From: Litomosoides sigmodontis
Lineage: Eukaryota; Nematoda; Chromadorea; Rhabditida; Onchocercidae
Length of the DNA stretch: 64,000 nucleotides
Reading direction: 5' to 3'
NCBI GenBank assembly: GCA_963070105.1
Contig: OY718808.1
Span: 4,379,738-4,443,737, forward strand
Positions 36,344-48,894 of the stretch are shown in pieces (positions within the stretch are counted from its first letter, which is position 1; each line of letters opens with the position of its first letter). The notes beneath the pieces are model-generated. The model saw nothing but the letters and a program-made list of their open reading frames with translations. It had not been told where the DNA came from and searched no databases. Both the position numbers and the translations under genes were made by a program.

Positions 36344-38317
36344 TTTATTCACGCCTTTTATATGGATACATTGTCATGTTCTTTAGTTTCTCAATGGAAT
36401 GAATGCTACCAGTAAAGTTCTTCGCTGCTTACTTCTTGTGCATATTATTTGCTTTGTGCATACTCATCAGTACTACCTGTTTTCCCACTTAGTTTTTGCT
36501 TGTTAATTTGATTTGTTTTAATTTGTTTGCTTGTTCTGTTACTTACTCGACCAGCATTTGATATTTCTCTACTTTTCCCTCAATTTGTTTGCCAACTTTT
36601 TATGACTTAAAATATTTGCCTGATACCGATTTCATCTCTTTCATTTATTGCACTTTACCTGATAAAACAATAAGTGAGAATTAGTATGGCAGTTTGATTG
36701 CCTTTTTTGCCATCATGTTTTTCGAAAAAATCATGTTGTTCCATTAAGAATTGTAAGCTATTCATTGTATTTGAATTTACTGCTTTAATTTTTTACTCTA
36801 AAAAATTACCATTTGCTACTCTATGACTTTTGTGCAAACAGCAAGGTTGCTACCTTCGTCATTTTATTGTTATGCTTAAATATCCGTTGTTAAAAATTCT
36901 TGATTTTGATAATTTGTCGGTTATAACAAAGAGAACATCATCAACACTGACTAAATGATTTAAATGAATTAATCAATAATCCAGTAACAGGAATTCTATA
37001 AGCTGTCTTATATTGCTTTCATTAAGCAAGCATATTCTTTGCTTCCATCCGATGATGAGAAGAGTGTTGCACTTCCGTGTGTAGAAGAAATTGCTGTAAC
37101 AGTTCGTGTCTGTTATTTTATTGCTTGCTAGCTGAAATTTCTTTCATTCAGCTTGAAAAACATTTCAAGTTCTCATTTTACGGTTAGTGATTTTAAAGAT
37201 GAAATGTGAAATTTAATAAATTTCATCTTGTTCAAAATTATTTATTAGTGTAACTTAAGTGCAGCATACGGACAACAATGTATGATGCGCTATTAAATTG
37301 AAAATTAGTTAGTTTTTTTGAGAAATAATTCTCAGAAATCTTTGCAGTAAATATCAAACAGAGTGAGCAATAAGCATTAATTTCAAAGTTCATTTTTATG
37401 GAGTTAATGAGTGTTGCAAGCGCAGCTGAATTCGATTTTATAATTCAGCGCCATTGTCGCAGCACAAATAATGAAGTAGTCAACCGTTGTAACAATGATC
37501 ACTTTTATTTTTGAAAATGCGTGACGATTTCTGATGGAATGGCGCAGGTCATTTTCAATGGTTTCTTATGCATGCTTCTATGCTGCTTCATGTCAGGTGA
37601 AATTAATGAATTGAATTGTGCTTTAAAAATATTTCAATTAATTCAATAATTTAATTGATCACTGAGCGTTAACGAGGAATATGACCAATCACAACACACC
37701 TCACCATTTAATATATATTTTGGTTTACGAGTATAAAAACCCAAAAATTAATAATATCAACGTGCTCGCTTTTTTGCTACGTCAATTTCATTTTTCACAA
37801 CTTCAGAGCTAAACGTATGCCAAATATTCATTATCTTAAAATTTAAATTTTTTAGTAATTACAGATAAGACATGAAGAGTAGTGATATTAGTTTTTAAAA
37901 AAAAAAACGAAGTTCACAGCATTAATTAAACTCCTGACCACTTTCGTCCGAAGTTAAAGCACCTCCATTATAGTAAAAAATAAAATTGTACAAAATCATT
38001 TACTTTCTTTTTTCATCTTTTTCAAGCACTTGACATTATTTACATATTACTAGAAGAATAATTTGCAGTTTGGAGCGTAGTACACTTCCATCGAAGGGTA
38101 AGGTTGGGCGGTGTTGCTTTTGAAAAGGTATGTCCATTTAAAGTTAACTCCTGAAAACTTTGCACATAACATGATCAGTTCATGCTAAATTCTTCTCTTT
38201 TCTAATATTGCTTTCAATTACTAAAGAAAAAAAAAGATATTGCTTTTTAAATGACCAATCTCTTTAAATTAAATTTGAAAGTTAAATATTTAAAAATTTT
38301 CATTTTAAATTTTGCAG
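36344..38317 (+). other. Upstream of ADAM gene; possible prodomain exons
   Basis: Mostly AT-rich. One frame at 36991-37101, bounded by an AG and a weak GT, encodes EFYKLSYIAFIKQAYSLLPS followed by DDEKSVALPCVEEIAVT. A second, about 38070-38129, encodes WSVVHFHRRV. Either could be prodomain exons of the protease that follows, but neither has a recognisable motif. The start codon and signal peptide of that gene were not found. Confidence 0.35.
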
Positions 38318-41300
38318 GAACTATCACTGTTCCGTAATCGAAGGATGCGGCACAACAATTCATATCAAATTGATATTCTCATGGTAGCCGATTATTCGGT
38401 TTACACCAATTTCCTGCACATTGTTCGGGGTGATGAATATTCCGCATTTTTTGCCACTGAAGATTACTTGTATGCTATTTTTGAACAGGTAAATTACTGT
38501 AGAAAAGCAAATGGAAAAAATGCAAGATAGGAATATGAAAAGTGCTGCGAGATTTATGGATGTCTGTGATGAGATTATGATGACAATGGTCATTCATGAT
38601 ATAGGAGTGATAGCAGTATAAGAATAATTTCAATCACAACTGATAATACGAATGGTTAGAATGACATTGAATGACCGGAGCAATCAAAACTAGATTTCTA
38701 TGTTTTTTAAAAAAAAAAAAAACAACATAATATGTAAAAATGAAGTTTTCATGTATTATGGCAAAACCAATTTGCAATGAACAGGAAGAGTAAAAAACTA
38801 GTGAGATTATTAGTAAGTGTGAGGGACAAGAGTTGTTCTTCTTTCTAGAAGTATTGAGATTACATATCTGCCACCATACTTACCTCAGCTAAATCCTATT
38901 GTGTACTTTGATTGATTGTATATAAAATGGGAATATTTTCATACACACACACACACACAAATGACAGGTACGCTCAATTTACGACGGTAACGCTTTGTTC
39001 GAGAATGCTCCGATAACTTTAAATTTGGCATCAACAATGACAATTATCCGCGAAGATGACTGTCCATTAGCGCCATTCCTAAATCAAACTAAATTGAACA
39101 ATTTGGAAAACATAACACAGTGAAATCTTTTGCATTCTTTTTCTTCTATCTAAAAGCAAATTGTACGAAATTTCAAAGAAAAATGCAAAAAGACAGCAAC
39201 GAGCAAAGAGTAAGATGAACAAGAAATTTAAGTTAAAATATGAGTGAAAGTGTTTTCAACTTTAGAACGAGCAGTTTTCAAAACTTCGTATATTGCCATA
39301 TGACCGCTTACGCAGGCAGTGTCATTTCTCGTAGTGAGTGAATTTTAGTGGAAAAGTGAATACATTAAAGCAAAATCTCTTTCTATTAGAATGAGTGGAT
39401 TAGATGCGGTAAATTATGTGCAAAAGTGGATGGCTGATTATTCGCAGTGGATTCCACCACACAATCACATCATCGTTTTGACAAGGTTTGTGAAATGCAC
39501 AACTTATTTCAAATTGAAATTAATCAAATTGCTCATCTGTTGTTTCTGAAATGAAACGTTGACTTTGCCTCACAGAGTCGATTTACTTTCTTCAAAAGGT
39601 GAATCGAACATCCAAGGAATGGCGTACGTTGGAGCAATGTGTCGTGTTGCTGAATCAGCAAGTGTGGTAGAGGACATCGGCGGTATGGCAACCGCCGTAA
39701 TTGCCGCTCATGAATTAGCCCATAGGTATGCATACACACACACACACAATATCGCTGTAAAATTTGTTTGATTAAGATTTTAATAATAGGTATCTTGCGA
39801 AAAAAAAAGGAATTATCAAATCTGAAAATGGAAAATTTGAATGTTTGACTTTTTTTTGATGGAAAATTCATTTTACAGCCTTGGTGCATTTCACGATGGC
39901 GCTACTGGAGGAGCTGAAAAATGCAAAAAAAATTATCTCATGTCTGCAACAGTATCAAGCTCGGATGATGAACAAATATTCTTCAACACATTCAAATTGT
40001 CTCCATGCTCAATTCAACAGATTCAATTATTTTTTGCGTACTCGTTGTTTATTGAAATTTGAACAAGTAGGAGGTGACAGGAATTGCATTCTGATGCTTT
40101 TGAAGAGAATTTGGTTTTCAAATTTCAATGCCTTCTTTCAGTACTTAAACTTTTGCCGTATATTTTAGATAATGCTTGAAAAAACCAGAATTGCAGAAGT
40201 GGAACAGCTGACTGCTTACTGCGATCAAAAAGTCGTGAAAGACGGTTACGACGAACGTCGCAACGTAAACTTCGCAGACCTGGGGAATTGTTGGTGCAGC
40301 AGCATCAGTGTAAGATAGCATTTGGACCACATTACAGCGTTTGTACGGTAATTTAATTTTTGTTTTTGTTTTGCAAAACTGCGAGCAAATTATTACGCAA
40401 GTAAAAATGGAGATAAATGAGCAAATTAAAAATAAAATTAAAAATTCTCATCAGTGAAATATAATCATAACAAATGGTAAAGTGAGATTTCGGGGTAATC
40501 AAGGAAAGCTTCTGTAAGGCTTATGATGGTGTATCATTGCAACTGCTAAATTTGTTTAGTTTTGATCGAATTTCTCTCCGACACTTTAACAATCTTCCAG
40601 TAATCTTTCAACCATGGGATTTCGTATTTCCACTAAGTTTGGCCTAATAACATACGAAAAACTTCCAAATTTTATTTCAAGCGGAAAGAATATTTATCGC
40701 AAGATCCATGTCGACGCCTTTGGTGCAAAAATCGACAGTTGCGAAAGACGGAGCCGTGTGAAACCAAAGTGTATCTACCACTATTAGACGGGACTAAATG
40801 TGGTCCTGATAAAGTAAATTCCTAGTAGTGTAATTCTTATTGCTATAAACAAATAATAAAGATAATTAAATTGCCGATAAAATTAAATCATGTTGAAAAT
40901 TAGCGAATAAAATTAATTTATCATAGAATCCTAAACCACATACGTTAGCTTCTAAGGCTAGTAAGAATCGGAAATTCATATAGCAAAGAAAAATCACGAT
41001 TTATTTATTTTCAATTCAAATTTTTCTTCAAAGTATTAATAATCAATTTATGTGTGATTTTTAGTGGTGTCTTGGTGGAAATTGTATAGCAATCGATAGA
41101 CAACGAGGAAGTAAGCTCGTCTGCAATTACTATTAGAACGCCTTTGAAATGTTTTGCAGCAAATCAGTGCTAATTTTAAAGCACACAATTTACCTCAAGC
41201 AATTTACACATAGCTTATAACGCAACGTAATCTTTAAAATTACTTTTAATTAAGCTTGACTTCTCCAGTATTGCACAATTTTCGCCCTTCAGGATTGTTG

Positions 41301-41459
41301 GAAAAAAATTTTCTTTCAGATTGCACTGACTTGAATTCCTCAATGTGTCTCGAATTATCAGATGAAAAGCTTCGCAAATATTGTCTCTCGAAACAGTTCC
41401 GATCATTGTGTTGCGTCACTTGCTCTCAAATTATCACTCCTTCATCTAACCATTCATAA
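38318..41459 (+). CDS. MIG-17-like secreted ADAM metalloprotease with PLAC domain, 5' incomplete
   Basis: Reprolysin-type (M12B) zinc protease, expected to be secreted and to remodel basement membrane as MIG-17/ADAMTS relatives do. Supported exons are 38318-38488, 38968-39119, 39390-39485, 39576-39725, 39879-40066, 40278-40347, 40682-40813, 41065-41110 and 41320-41459. The catalytic domain opens with YQIDILMVADYSVY. The zinc site HELAHSLGAFHD (HExxHxxGxxHD) is formed across the 39725/39879 junction. ADAMTS-type sequence follows: RPGELLVQQHQC, DPCRRLWCKN and LLDGTKCGPDK. The last exon is a PLAC domain (Cys spacing CTDLNSSMC, YCLSKQF, CCVTCS). The exon at 39879 breaks frame: LSPCSIQQIQ is in one frame and FLRTRCLLKFEQ in the next, separated at a run of six T at 40030-40035. 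The join from there to 40278 does not close in phase either. This may be a sequencing error, a missing exon, or a decayed gene. Confidence 0.8.
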
Positions 41460-42785
41460 TTATTATTCATTTTAAAAAACTAAGCACAAACTATCAAACA
41501 ACCAGTTCTCGTTAAAGTTCCAAAATTCGGAAAAAAATTTCAAGATACTTCTGAAAATACTGAATTATAGAAATGAATTCTAAAAATTTTCAATTCCAAA
41601 TCATTTGACAGTTACAGTACTTTCCTGCCATTTCTTTAAAGAAATAATACCCTATCGCACTTCCCATGTTATCGTACCTCAAACAACTATTATTCTGCTC
41701 TAAGCTATCATAAAGTTTTATTCTCAAAATGATAAATATCCATCTCCTTTATTTGTAGTGCTAAATGTTTCTATTTTATGATAAATCCTTATCAACAAAA
41801 TAAAAAACGACAATATCGTCGACAAATTAGTTAGTTGTTGACACCTATTATCAACATTTTTCCAGACGGAATAAAGTGCGCCACGAAATTGTACGACATG
41901 CCTTTCACAGGTTTTAAGCGACGTGCTGCGGAAAATGCTGCAGTAATATTTGCGAGTGAAACAGCAATTAACTATAAGAATTCTTATTCTACAGAAACAC
42001 TTCACTTTGCAACATTTTAAAACATATAAAATTTTACAGAGCATTGACACTTTAATAAAAAAACGACCGATTTTAAGTGAAAGAAGTGTCGAAGTTAAGT
42101 GAGAATTCACTATGAATGCACAAAGTAGAACAGTAAGGAAATGATATTATATGTACGTGTATTTCATGTCGAATATTCCGTAAAATATGACAGTAAGTCA
42201 AGATATGGCGAAGTAGAAAAGGGAATAAAAACAAATAATAATACTAAGATATCCTGAGGTTTCGACAGCATAATGCTGACTACATTTGGCTACAGTTCGC
42301 AGTTAATTAAACATGTTACAGTGGATGTTACAGAGATTATAGAAGGTAAAAGTCGAATAAGATAATCTATGCAAGATTCATTGCTTAGAAAAAAGAGTGA
42401 GAAATTCCAAATAGACTATTTTAGCAACCTTTTTCGTTAACAGAATAAATGTCATATAGTTGAACTTTCAGGGAATTGTTGAAGGAAATACAATTAAGAA
42501 AAGTTAATCAAACAAGAAGATATCCCTGAAGTAAATCAAAAGGAGTAAGAGATGGCTCTTCACAATTATTTTATGAACAATCGGTGATTTGAAATTCTGA
42601 GGTAAGCTAGAAATGAGTGACAGAGAAGTAGAATTTGAGAGTCAAGTATTGCCAACAAGATTAAAGATTCAGTACTGCCTTCAAAAAGCAAAAATTAAGA
42701 AAAGAAATCCTGCAAGATGGATTAGCTACCAGTATTACACATCATTGCATTCGAAACAAAGAGGAAAAAATGTACAGAAATAAAA
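41460..42785. other. Intergenic, convergent 3' ends
   Basis: AT-rich sequence between the ADAM and CDT2 genes, which converge. Frames such as 41724-42110 (-) lack motifs and look like chance. No RNA gene or repeat stands out. Confidence 0.5.
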
Positions 42786-45700
42786 CTATGTTCGCGGCGT
42801 TCTGCTAAAATAATGGTCAAGTGTTCGTTGTGTCCCACTCTTTTTTTTTGTTTTTGGTGTTAACTGGCATATATCAGCCGAGGGATTTTGAGAGTTCAAA
42901 CGTCTTGAGCTTTGTGAATCAGTGCGAGATTTTGCTGGTGTTTTTGTTGATTGCCGATGAGTACGTTCACGTGAATTCCGTAGATCTCGTTTAACGCGGA
43001 TTTTACAAGATATGCGATCGACACGCTCTTCCATTGAAATCATGTTTGAGCAGTTAGAGGGCCTACGGAAAAAAAATTCAACAAGAAAGCAAGAAATTTC
43101 CGTGACGTTGTACTGTTGTAATCGAACCATATTTCAAATATGCATTCGAACAAAAACTGTCTCGCCAATCGTCCAACGCAATGTGTTACAGGATAAAAAA
43201 GCAGACAAATATTGACGAACTCTGAAAAGCCTTACCTGTCAGAATTCGATGAATGTTTATTCAGTTCTGGACGCCCTCCTTCATCTAACTCTGAATTCAC
43301 GTTCGATGCAAAAAGTTTTTCCTTGACAAAATCTGGTAAATTCATCGTTGGATATCTTGAATGATTTATAATTTGCAGTAGAGGAATATGGATAAAACAT
43401 GGTAAAACACTGATTAAGCTAAAATTCCTTGGATATCACAATTTCGACTGGTTAAAGCAAGACCAAGAACATACTTAAAATAGAAGGCACACGGAACTCG
43501 ATCCTTCATCTCGATTCCGGAAAAATCAAGTTTTCGAGCAGCATGGCTAGACTTGTTGGTTAAGTCACACAGAGGTGGAGACATCGATTCAGTAACCCTT
43601 AAGAGGGGATAATTAAAATAAGTCGGAAAGGAAAACTATTTAAAAATTTATTAGGCGAAAAATGACTAATAAACCAAAAAAACCATACTTGAACATCTTC
43701 TTCACTGGTGACTCACTTCCGCTTTTTGCTCTCACATCAATCCTATTTAGAGGACTTTTAAATGGACTTTTAAAGGGACTCCGCCTCGTGTTTTTCTTTG
43801 GAGTCGAAAGTGATACATTCAACTGCTTCCTGTAAAAAAATATATTTCGACGTTCAATTTTTGTACAAGAAAGATCTCCGAAATTCAGTTCAAAATACAT
43901 ATCCCAAAATATTCAGAAATATAGAAATTCAGATATAGAAATACGTTATGAAACTCTGTTGGATTTATTATAAACATCCATAAACGACGATAAAGAGTAA
44001 TTAAGTATAAAGCATACATTGACATTTCAGCTCTAGCTGTTTCAGGCAATTCATATAATTCAACATGATCCCGACGTACTAAGATTGAAGATGATTCTCG
44101 ATTTTCAGAACTTTTTTCACTCCATTTCCAAATTTTCAGATACGAATCATCCATCGTGGCTATATAACGCCCACAGCTGCTGAATCTTGCAACAGTAACC
44201 TAGGATTAAAAAGGGACAAGTCACAATTAATTGAAACTACAAAAACCTTCGAGTAAACGGAACTCAAACCGATAATGAGAAAAAACGAAGCATTGATTTC
44301 ATAAACTCATGAAACTTCACTACAATAACATATTAATATAAAGTAAAGTATATACACACCATTAAGTGGCATGTAATTTGTTTACTTTAGGTACAAAACA
44401 ACAAACCTCATAGCGATGATCACCTAATGTATACTTTGGGTAAGGCAAATATTTTAGTCTGCCCTTGCAGAAACTGGAATATTTTTCCTGCAATAATAAA
44501 ATAAAAATATATCTTAGAATTAAGCGGATAAAAATAATAGCTCAGAAGACCGTATATTAACAAGGTCTTCAGCATTGAATACAAATGCACCTTAAATTTA
44601 TCAGTTCAAAAAAAGCAACTTAACTACCTGTAAATCCCAGATAACAGCGAAGCAATTACCACCGCCAAACATTACATGATCAGAAGTTGGCGAGGCAGAA
44701 ATTTTAAAATCATATGTGTTGAAAGACGTTCGCTTCACTCCTTGTAAAACATCAACTGAAAATTTCAACAACTTGAACTGTTTCACTTCCAATTTCATAT
44801 AAATTGGAAGTAAAATTAGACATATGACAACACATAATCTAGATACAAAGGTAGAAACAGTACCTGGAGCATTATTTAATCCCTGAACGCTGTACTGATA
44901 AATTTTTGAGTCTGTGGATGCAACAAAAAGTGATGAACTAAAGCGATCAAGGCATAGAGAAGCAATGCCTTAACAATACAAACAGGAGTGATTATTTTTA
45001 AAGAAATTTATTTAAGCCGTTACTTTCAGTAAGTGCATTTTTAACAAAAAGGCATCTGAAGCTGTTGAAAAAAATATTCAAATTTTTTGCATAAGAATTC
45101 ATAAAAGTAATCTCAGCTCTTCTTTAGGAAAAGATGGGCTATAATTTGGATTTTACAGATTGGCATTAAAACAGCCCAGTTTTTTTAAAACAAATGCACG
45201 TTATAAAAGAAATTTAGAATAATAACGCACCAAAATCACGAATTGAAGTACTACTAGGATCTTCGAGAATACGAAATGGACCATTTTTGCCACGATAACG
45301 CAGATCCCAAAAGCGAATACCTCTGCAATAAATTCAACATCTGAGTCAGTAACTGCGAAACAACACTGTGAAAAATAAAACAATCATGAGAAGAGTAATA
45401 TAAGAGCATGTTAATTGCAGAAACAAGACATTTACGTTCTGAACGATGAAGACGCTGATATTAGGGTGTTCCCACCATAATGTACCAAAGAAGTGATTCC
45501 TTTTGAACTCATTGAAACTGACATACGCGATCTTCGCTTCGTTCCAATGCTTTGACCTAAGAATGTACGAGCAAATTGTAATCGTTACTTGAAAACTTGA
45601 TGAGTAAAGCAGTTTATAGGCACACTGGAGTGGAAGAGAAAATCAGATGATTTTTGAGTCGTAATTCACTATTATACGTCGTAATTCACTATTATTAGGA

Positions 45701-47197
45701 CTGTCAATATTTCAAATATATACACAATGTAACTATATAACTAAATTTGTCATGCATTATCCCAAACAGTGACACAATGATGCGAAGATAATCTTCTTCC
45801 AGATTCTTCCGAAGATAGTCTTCAAAATTTTCCAAATGCAATATAAATTGTGAGGAGTGATGAATATGAGAGCTCTACGCTTATCGACTTATATTTGCCC
45901 TGATATGGTGCTTTTTAGCACCGTCTGAGAAAAAAAGAACAACACTTCATTTATTTTATAAGTTCCTTGTCATATTTGGACAATCCAAATTTGTTACATT
46001 TGTTGGATGCATATGTTAAGATACCCTACGTTCAGGAGCCAGTAAAGGATGTGTGTTTTCCAGAACATTGAAGGGACGCACAACGGTGGCTTGTCGTTCC
46101 CTTCGATCCCATATGCAAATTGTTCCATCCCGAGCTCCCGTTGCAAAGAGGTCTGAAATTTGTAATTATTTTTAAAGGATGCAGTATAATCCCAAAAAGC
46201 CAATATCCATTACAAAATTCTTTTAAAAAGAGGATTAAAAAAGCTAACCAGGATTATCATCTGATGCGGAAAGAGCGCGGACCGAACCATCATGACCCAA
46301 AAACTGCTGTAACGCAAGTTGGCGTTCAATATCCCATAATGTTACTTTCGCATGGCCAGATATAGAAAGTAAGTTGCTTGGACGATTTGTAACAAATGAC
46401 ACATCTATTACACAACTGCGATCAGCAGAAATTGCTAAAAACAGCGCATTTCTTTTTTTGTATACATTTTTGAGGAAAAAAATAAATCAAGGGGGAAATT
46501 TCACCAACAGTGCATGAATGATCAGTTCATCTTACAGCTATAACCAAATAAGTAGACTTACAACTTGCTATAGCATCTTCTCGAGCATCCAAGAAATGAA
46601 TAGAGCCATTTTCATCACCGATAGCCAATAAATGTTCAACAGACTGATCCTTGGCGAACTGACACACCACCCATGCATTCTGAATTTGACAACCTTCTTT
46701 TTCAGTTTGCATTTATAAAATGATAAGCACAGCTTATTTCATTTTTAATATCTCTGGAAATCTCAAGTGAAGACGGTTACAGCAAACTGAAAGGGTTCCT
46801 TTTATCAAAGTCAAAGCATGTATGCATTAATGTGGTTCCACACGACAGTAAATTCCAAATTAGAATCAGACGGCTCCATCGGAATCTGATGGTACTTGCT
46901 TTAAAAAATTCAACTTCATGACCCCTTAATTATGTTTGTTCCCTTGCATCGTCAAAATTTCACAACTGCGATTCTGCCTACTAATCTTTTCCTGCTTGAA
47001 AGGCATAACACTTAAACAGTGACTTCTTCCATCGGAACGGAAGCGGAACTAAGCAAAAAGAAAACTTTAAAATGAAGAGAAGAATAAAGAAAAATTACCG
47101 AGGAAATGAGGCATTTAGTGGAGGAATATTGCAGGAAATAGGAATCTGGTACGGTCTGTGACACTCTTTGACCCCGATATATGCAGCGAATACCCAT
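42786..47197 (-). CDS. cdt-2: CDT2/DTL, substrate receptor of CRL4 ubiquitin ligase
   Basis: WD40 protein that brings PCNA-bound substrates such as CDT1 to CUL4-DDB1 for destruction in S phase and after DNA damage; nuclear. Fourteen exons close in phase to about 631 residues, first 47197-47099, then 46679-46562, 46434-46249, 46152-46030, 45556-45436 and onward to 43062-42786. Blade sequences include HLLAIGDENGSIHFLD, GHAKVTLWDIERQ, LFATGARDGTICIWDRRER, IRFWDLRYRGKNG, GGGNCFAVIWDLQ and YIATMDDSYLKIWKW. ICIWDRR and RFWDLR are WDxR boxes of the type that bind DDB1. The tail is basic and rich in S/T-P sites, with a tandem SPFKSPFKSP. It ends in a canonical PCNA-interacting motif QRTLDHYF (42807-42830). 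An alternative start at 46712 exists but would drop the first blade strand. Confidence 0.93.
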
Positions 47198-48894
47198 CGA
47201 GCTCTTACATCCGATATACGTACACCACAGAGTTTGTTAGTGATACGTTAGTTTGAAATTCTTGTTCTAATTTTCAAATCTTAAAAATTGCCGCTCGCAA
47301 TGCAAATCCAATATCTCACTCAAAGAGGCAGTGGAAGGATTTGACTGAACATGTTGGAACGGTGAGTGGTGTGTTAGGGGGATTTTCCGTGATGGCTTCA
47401 TCTCGCAGTTTCCTCATTCTTTTCCAACAAAGCAATAAAGCACCAGAACGTATGACGTGAAAAAATGTCTGAGCAAAATTTATATAACTGCTTGGCATTC
47501 ATCCAAGTTTCAATTCAATCACTCGAAATTAATTTAATTTGAATTTTCTTTTTTATTATTAACTTATGCTTTTTATTATTAACTTTTCCAAAAGAATTTT
47601 AGAAAATTTTTCTTAATTTGAATTTGTCATTTTCCCTTCTCCTTACCAATAAAAAAAGAGAATTTTACGAAGTTCCATCCGCTCTATTTTTCCTGTTTAT
47701 TCTGATCAGCCTTTACTTCACTGCCTATTACGACGTCATACCAAATTTCACACCTTACCTCCTAAACCAGGTTATTTGCGTCGTTGAAAATCCGTTTCAT
47801 ATACAGGAACAATAAATGCGTTAATTGGACCGAGTCACATTCAGCAAGCAAGTATTTTTTACTGGTATAAACTATAGCGATCTACTTTATTTTTTTTTTT
47901 TTAAAAATCAATAAAGGCATTCTTGCAGAAAAGATCATTAAAAAAATTGTAGTTTTGCAAATTAATTGATTAATTAGTCATCAAAGATTGAAGTTAGATC
48001 TGAAATTATTGATGTCGTCAATTCTCCCACCACCACTTCTATGCATTTTCTATATTTTGTTTTTCGCTTCATTGCTTTCCTCCCAACTTTTTCATAAAAA
48101 TTTTTTTTCCCAATTAATTATTTCCTGCTAATTTATGAATTTTTCATTCTGCTAATTTCTTTACTTTTTTAGAGAAATTTCAAGCTATTTTTCCTTTCAG
48201 TACCATCTATTGTTTTCAATGAAAAAAAAAATTATAAATTACAATAAAAGAGAGTGAGTAAGAGAATGTCAACGAAAAAGAGAAGCTTCTAAAATTATCA
48301 TCAAACTATCACTATTGGAATGGAAACATTTTTGTTTTAAAATTCGTTTCGTAATTAATTATCAATCGAAAATGCGCAGAGATTTAGTTTTTGAATCCTA
48401 AAAATTAGTTAAATTGCAATGCAATGAAGTTAGTTACAATGATGGAGGGTATCGATTAACGCCTATTTTTTATTTCAATTTCCGCTAAGCTTTTCACTTT
48501 TCCGATGGTATAAATCTTATGACTTCCAAGATTAGTTGATGTAAACAAGGCAAATATTGCAAATTTCAAACGATCGATTCTTGTGCTGCAGAAGTTTAAA
48601 AGTCATCAAATCGATAAAAACTCCTTTTTTATTCGTTGAAATTTTTATCACATTGAAAACATTCAAACGGATTTTTTTTTTAGTCAAAAACAGTGAAAAA
48701 CTGAAGTTGTTTTCTACAATTTTAATTAACACATAATTTTTGACATTTTTTAAAAAAATATTCCAAATGAACATTTTGAAATGCATAAAACATTATGAAC
48801 GCTTGTCGATGTTCATAACTTTTTTTTGTTTAATTATAATTTTTGTAATTTTGTAGGAATATTTCCACTGTTTGGAGAGCTTTCAACTATAGAT
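47198..48894 (+). other. Divergent upstream region; possible extra TMEM86-like exon
   Basis: Upstream of CDT2 (-) and of the TMEM86-like gene (+). Around 47600-47770 a plus-strand frame encodes KREFYEVPSALFFLFILISL and onward to PYLLNQ, ending at a CAG|GTTATT donor. Its spacing of hydrophobic segments resembles the first membrane helix of the next gene, so it may be an alternative first coding exon. The remainder is AT-rich without features. Confidence 0.35.
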
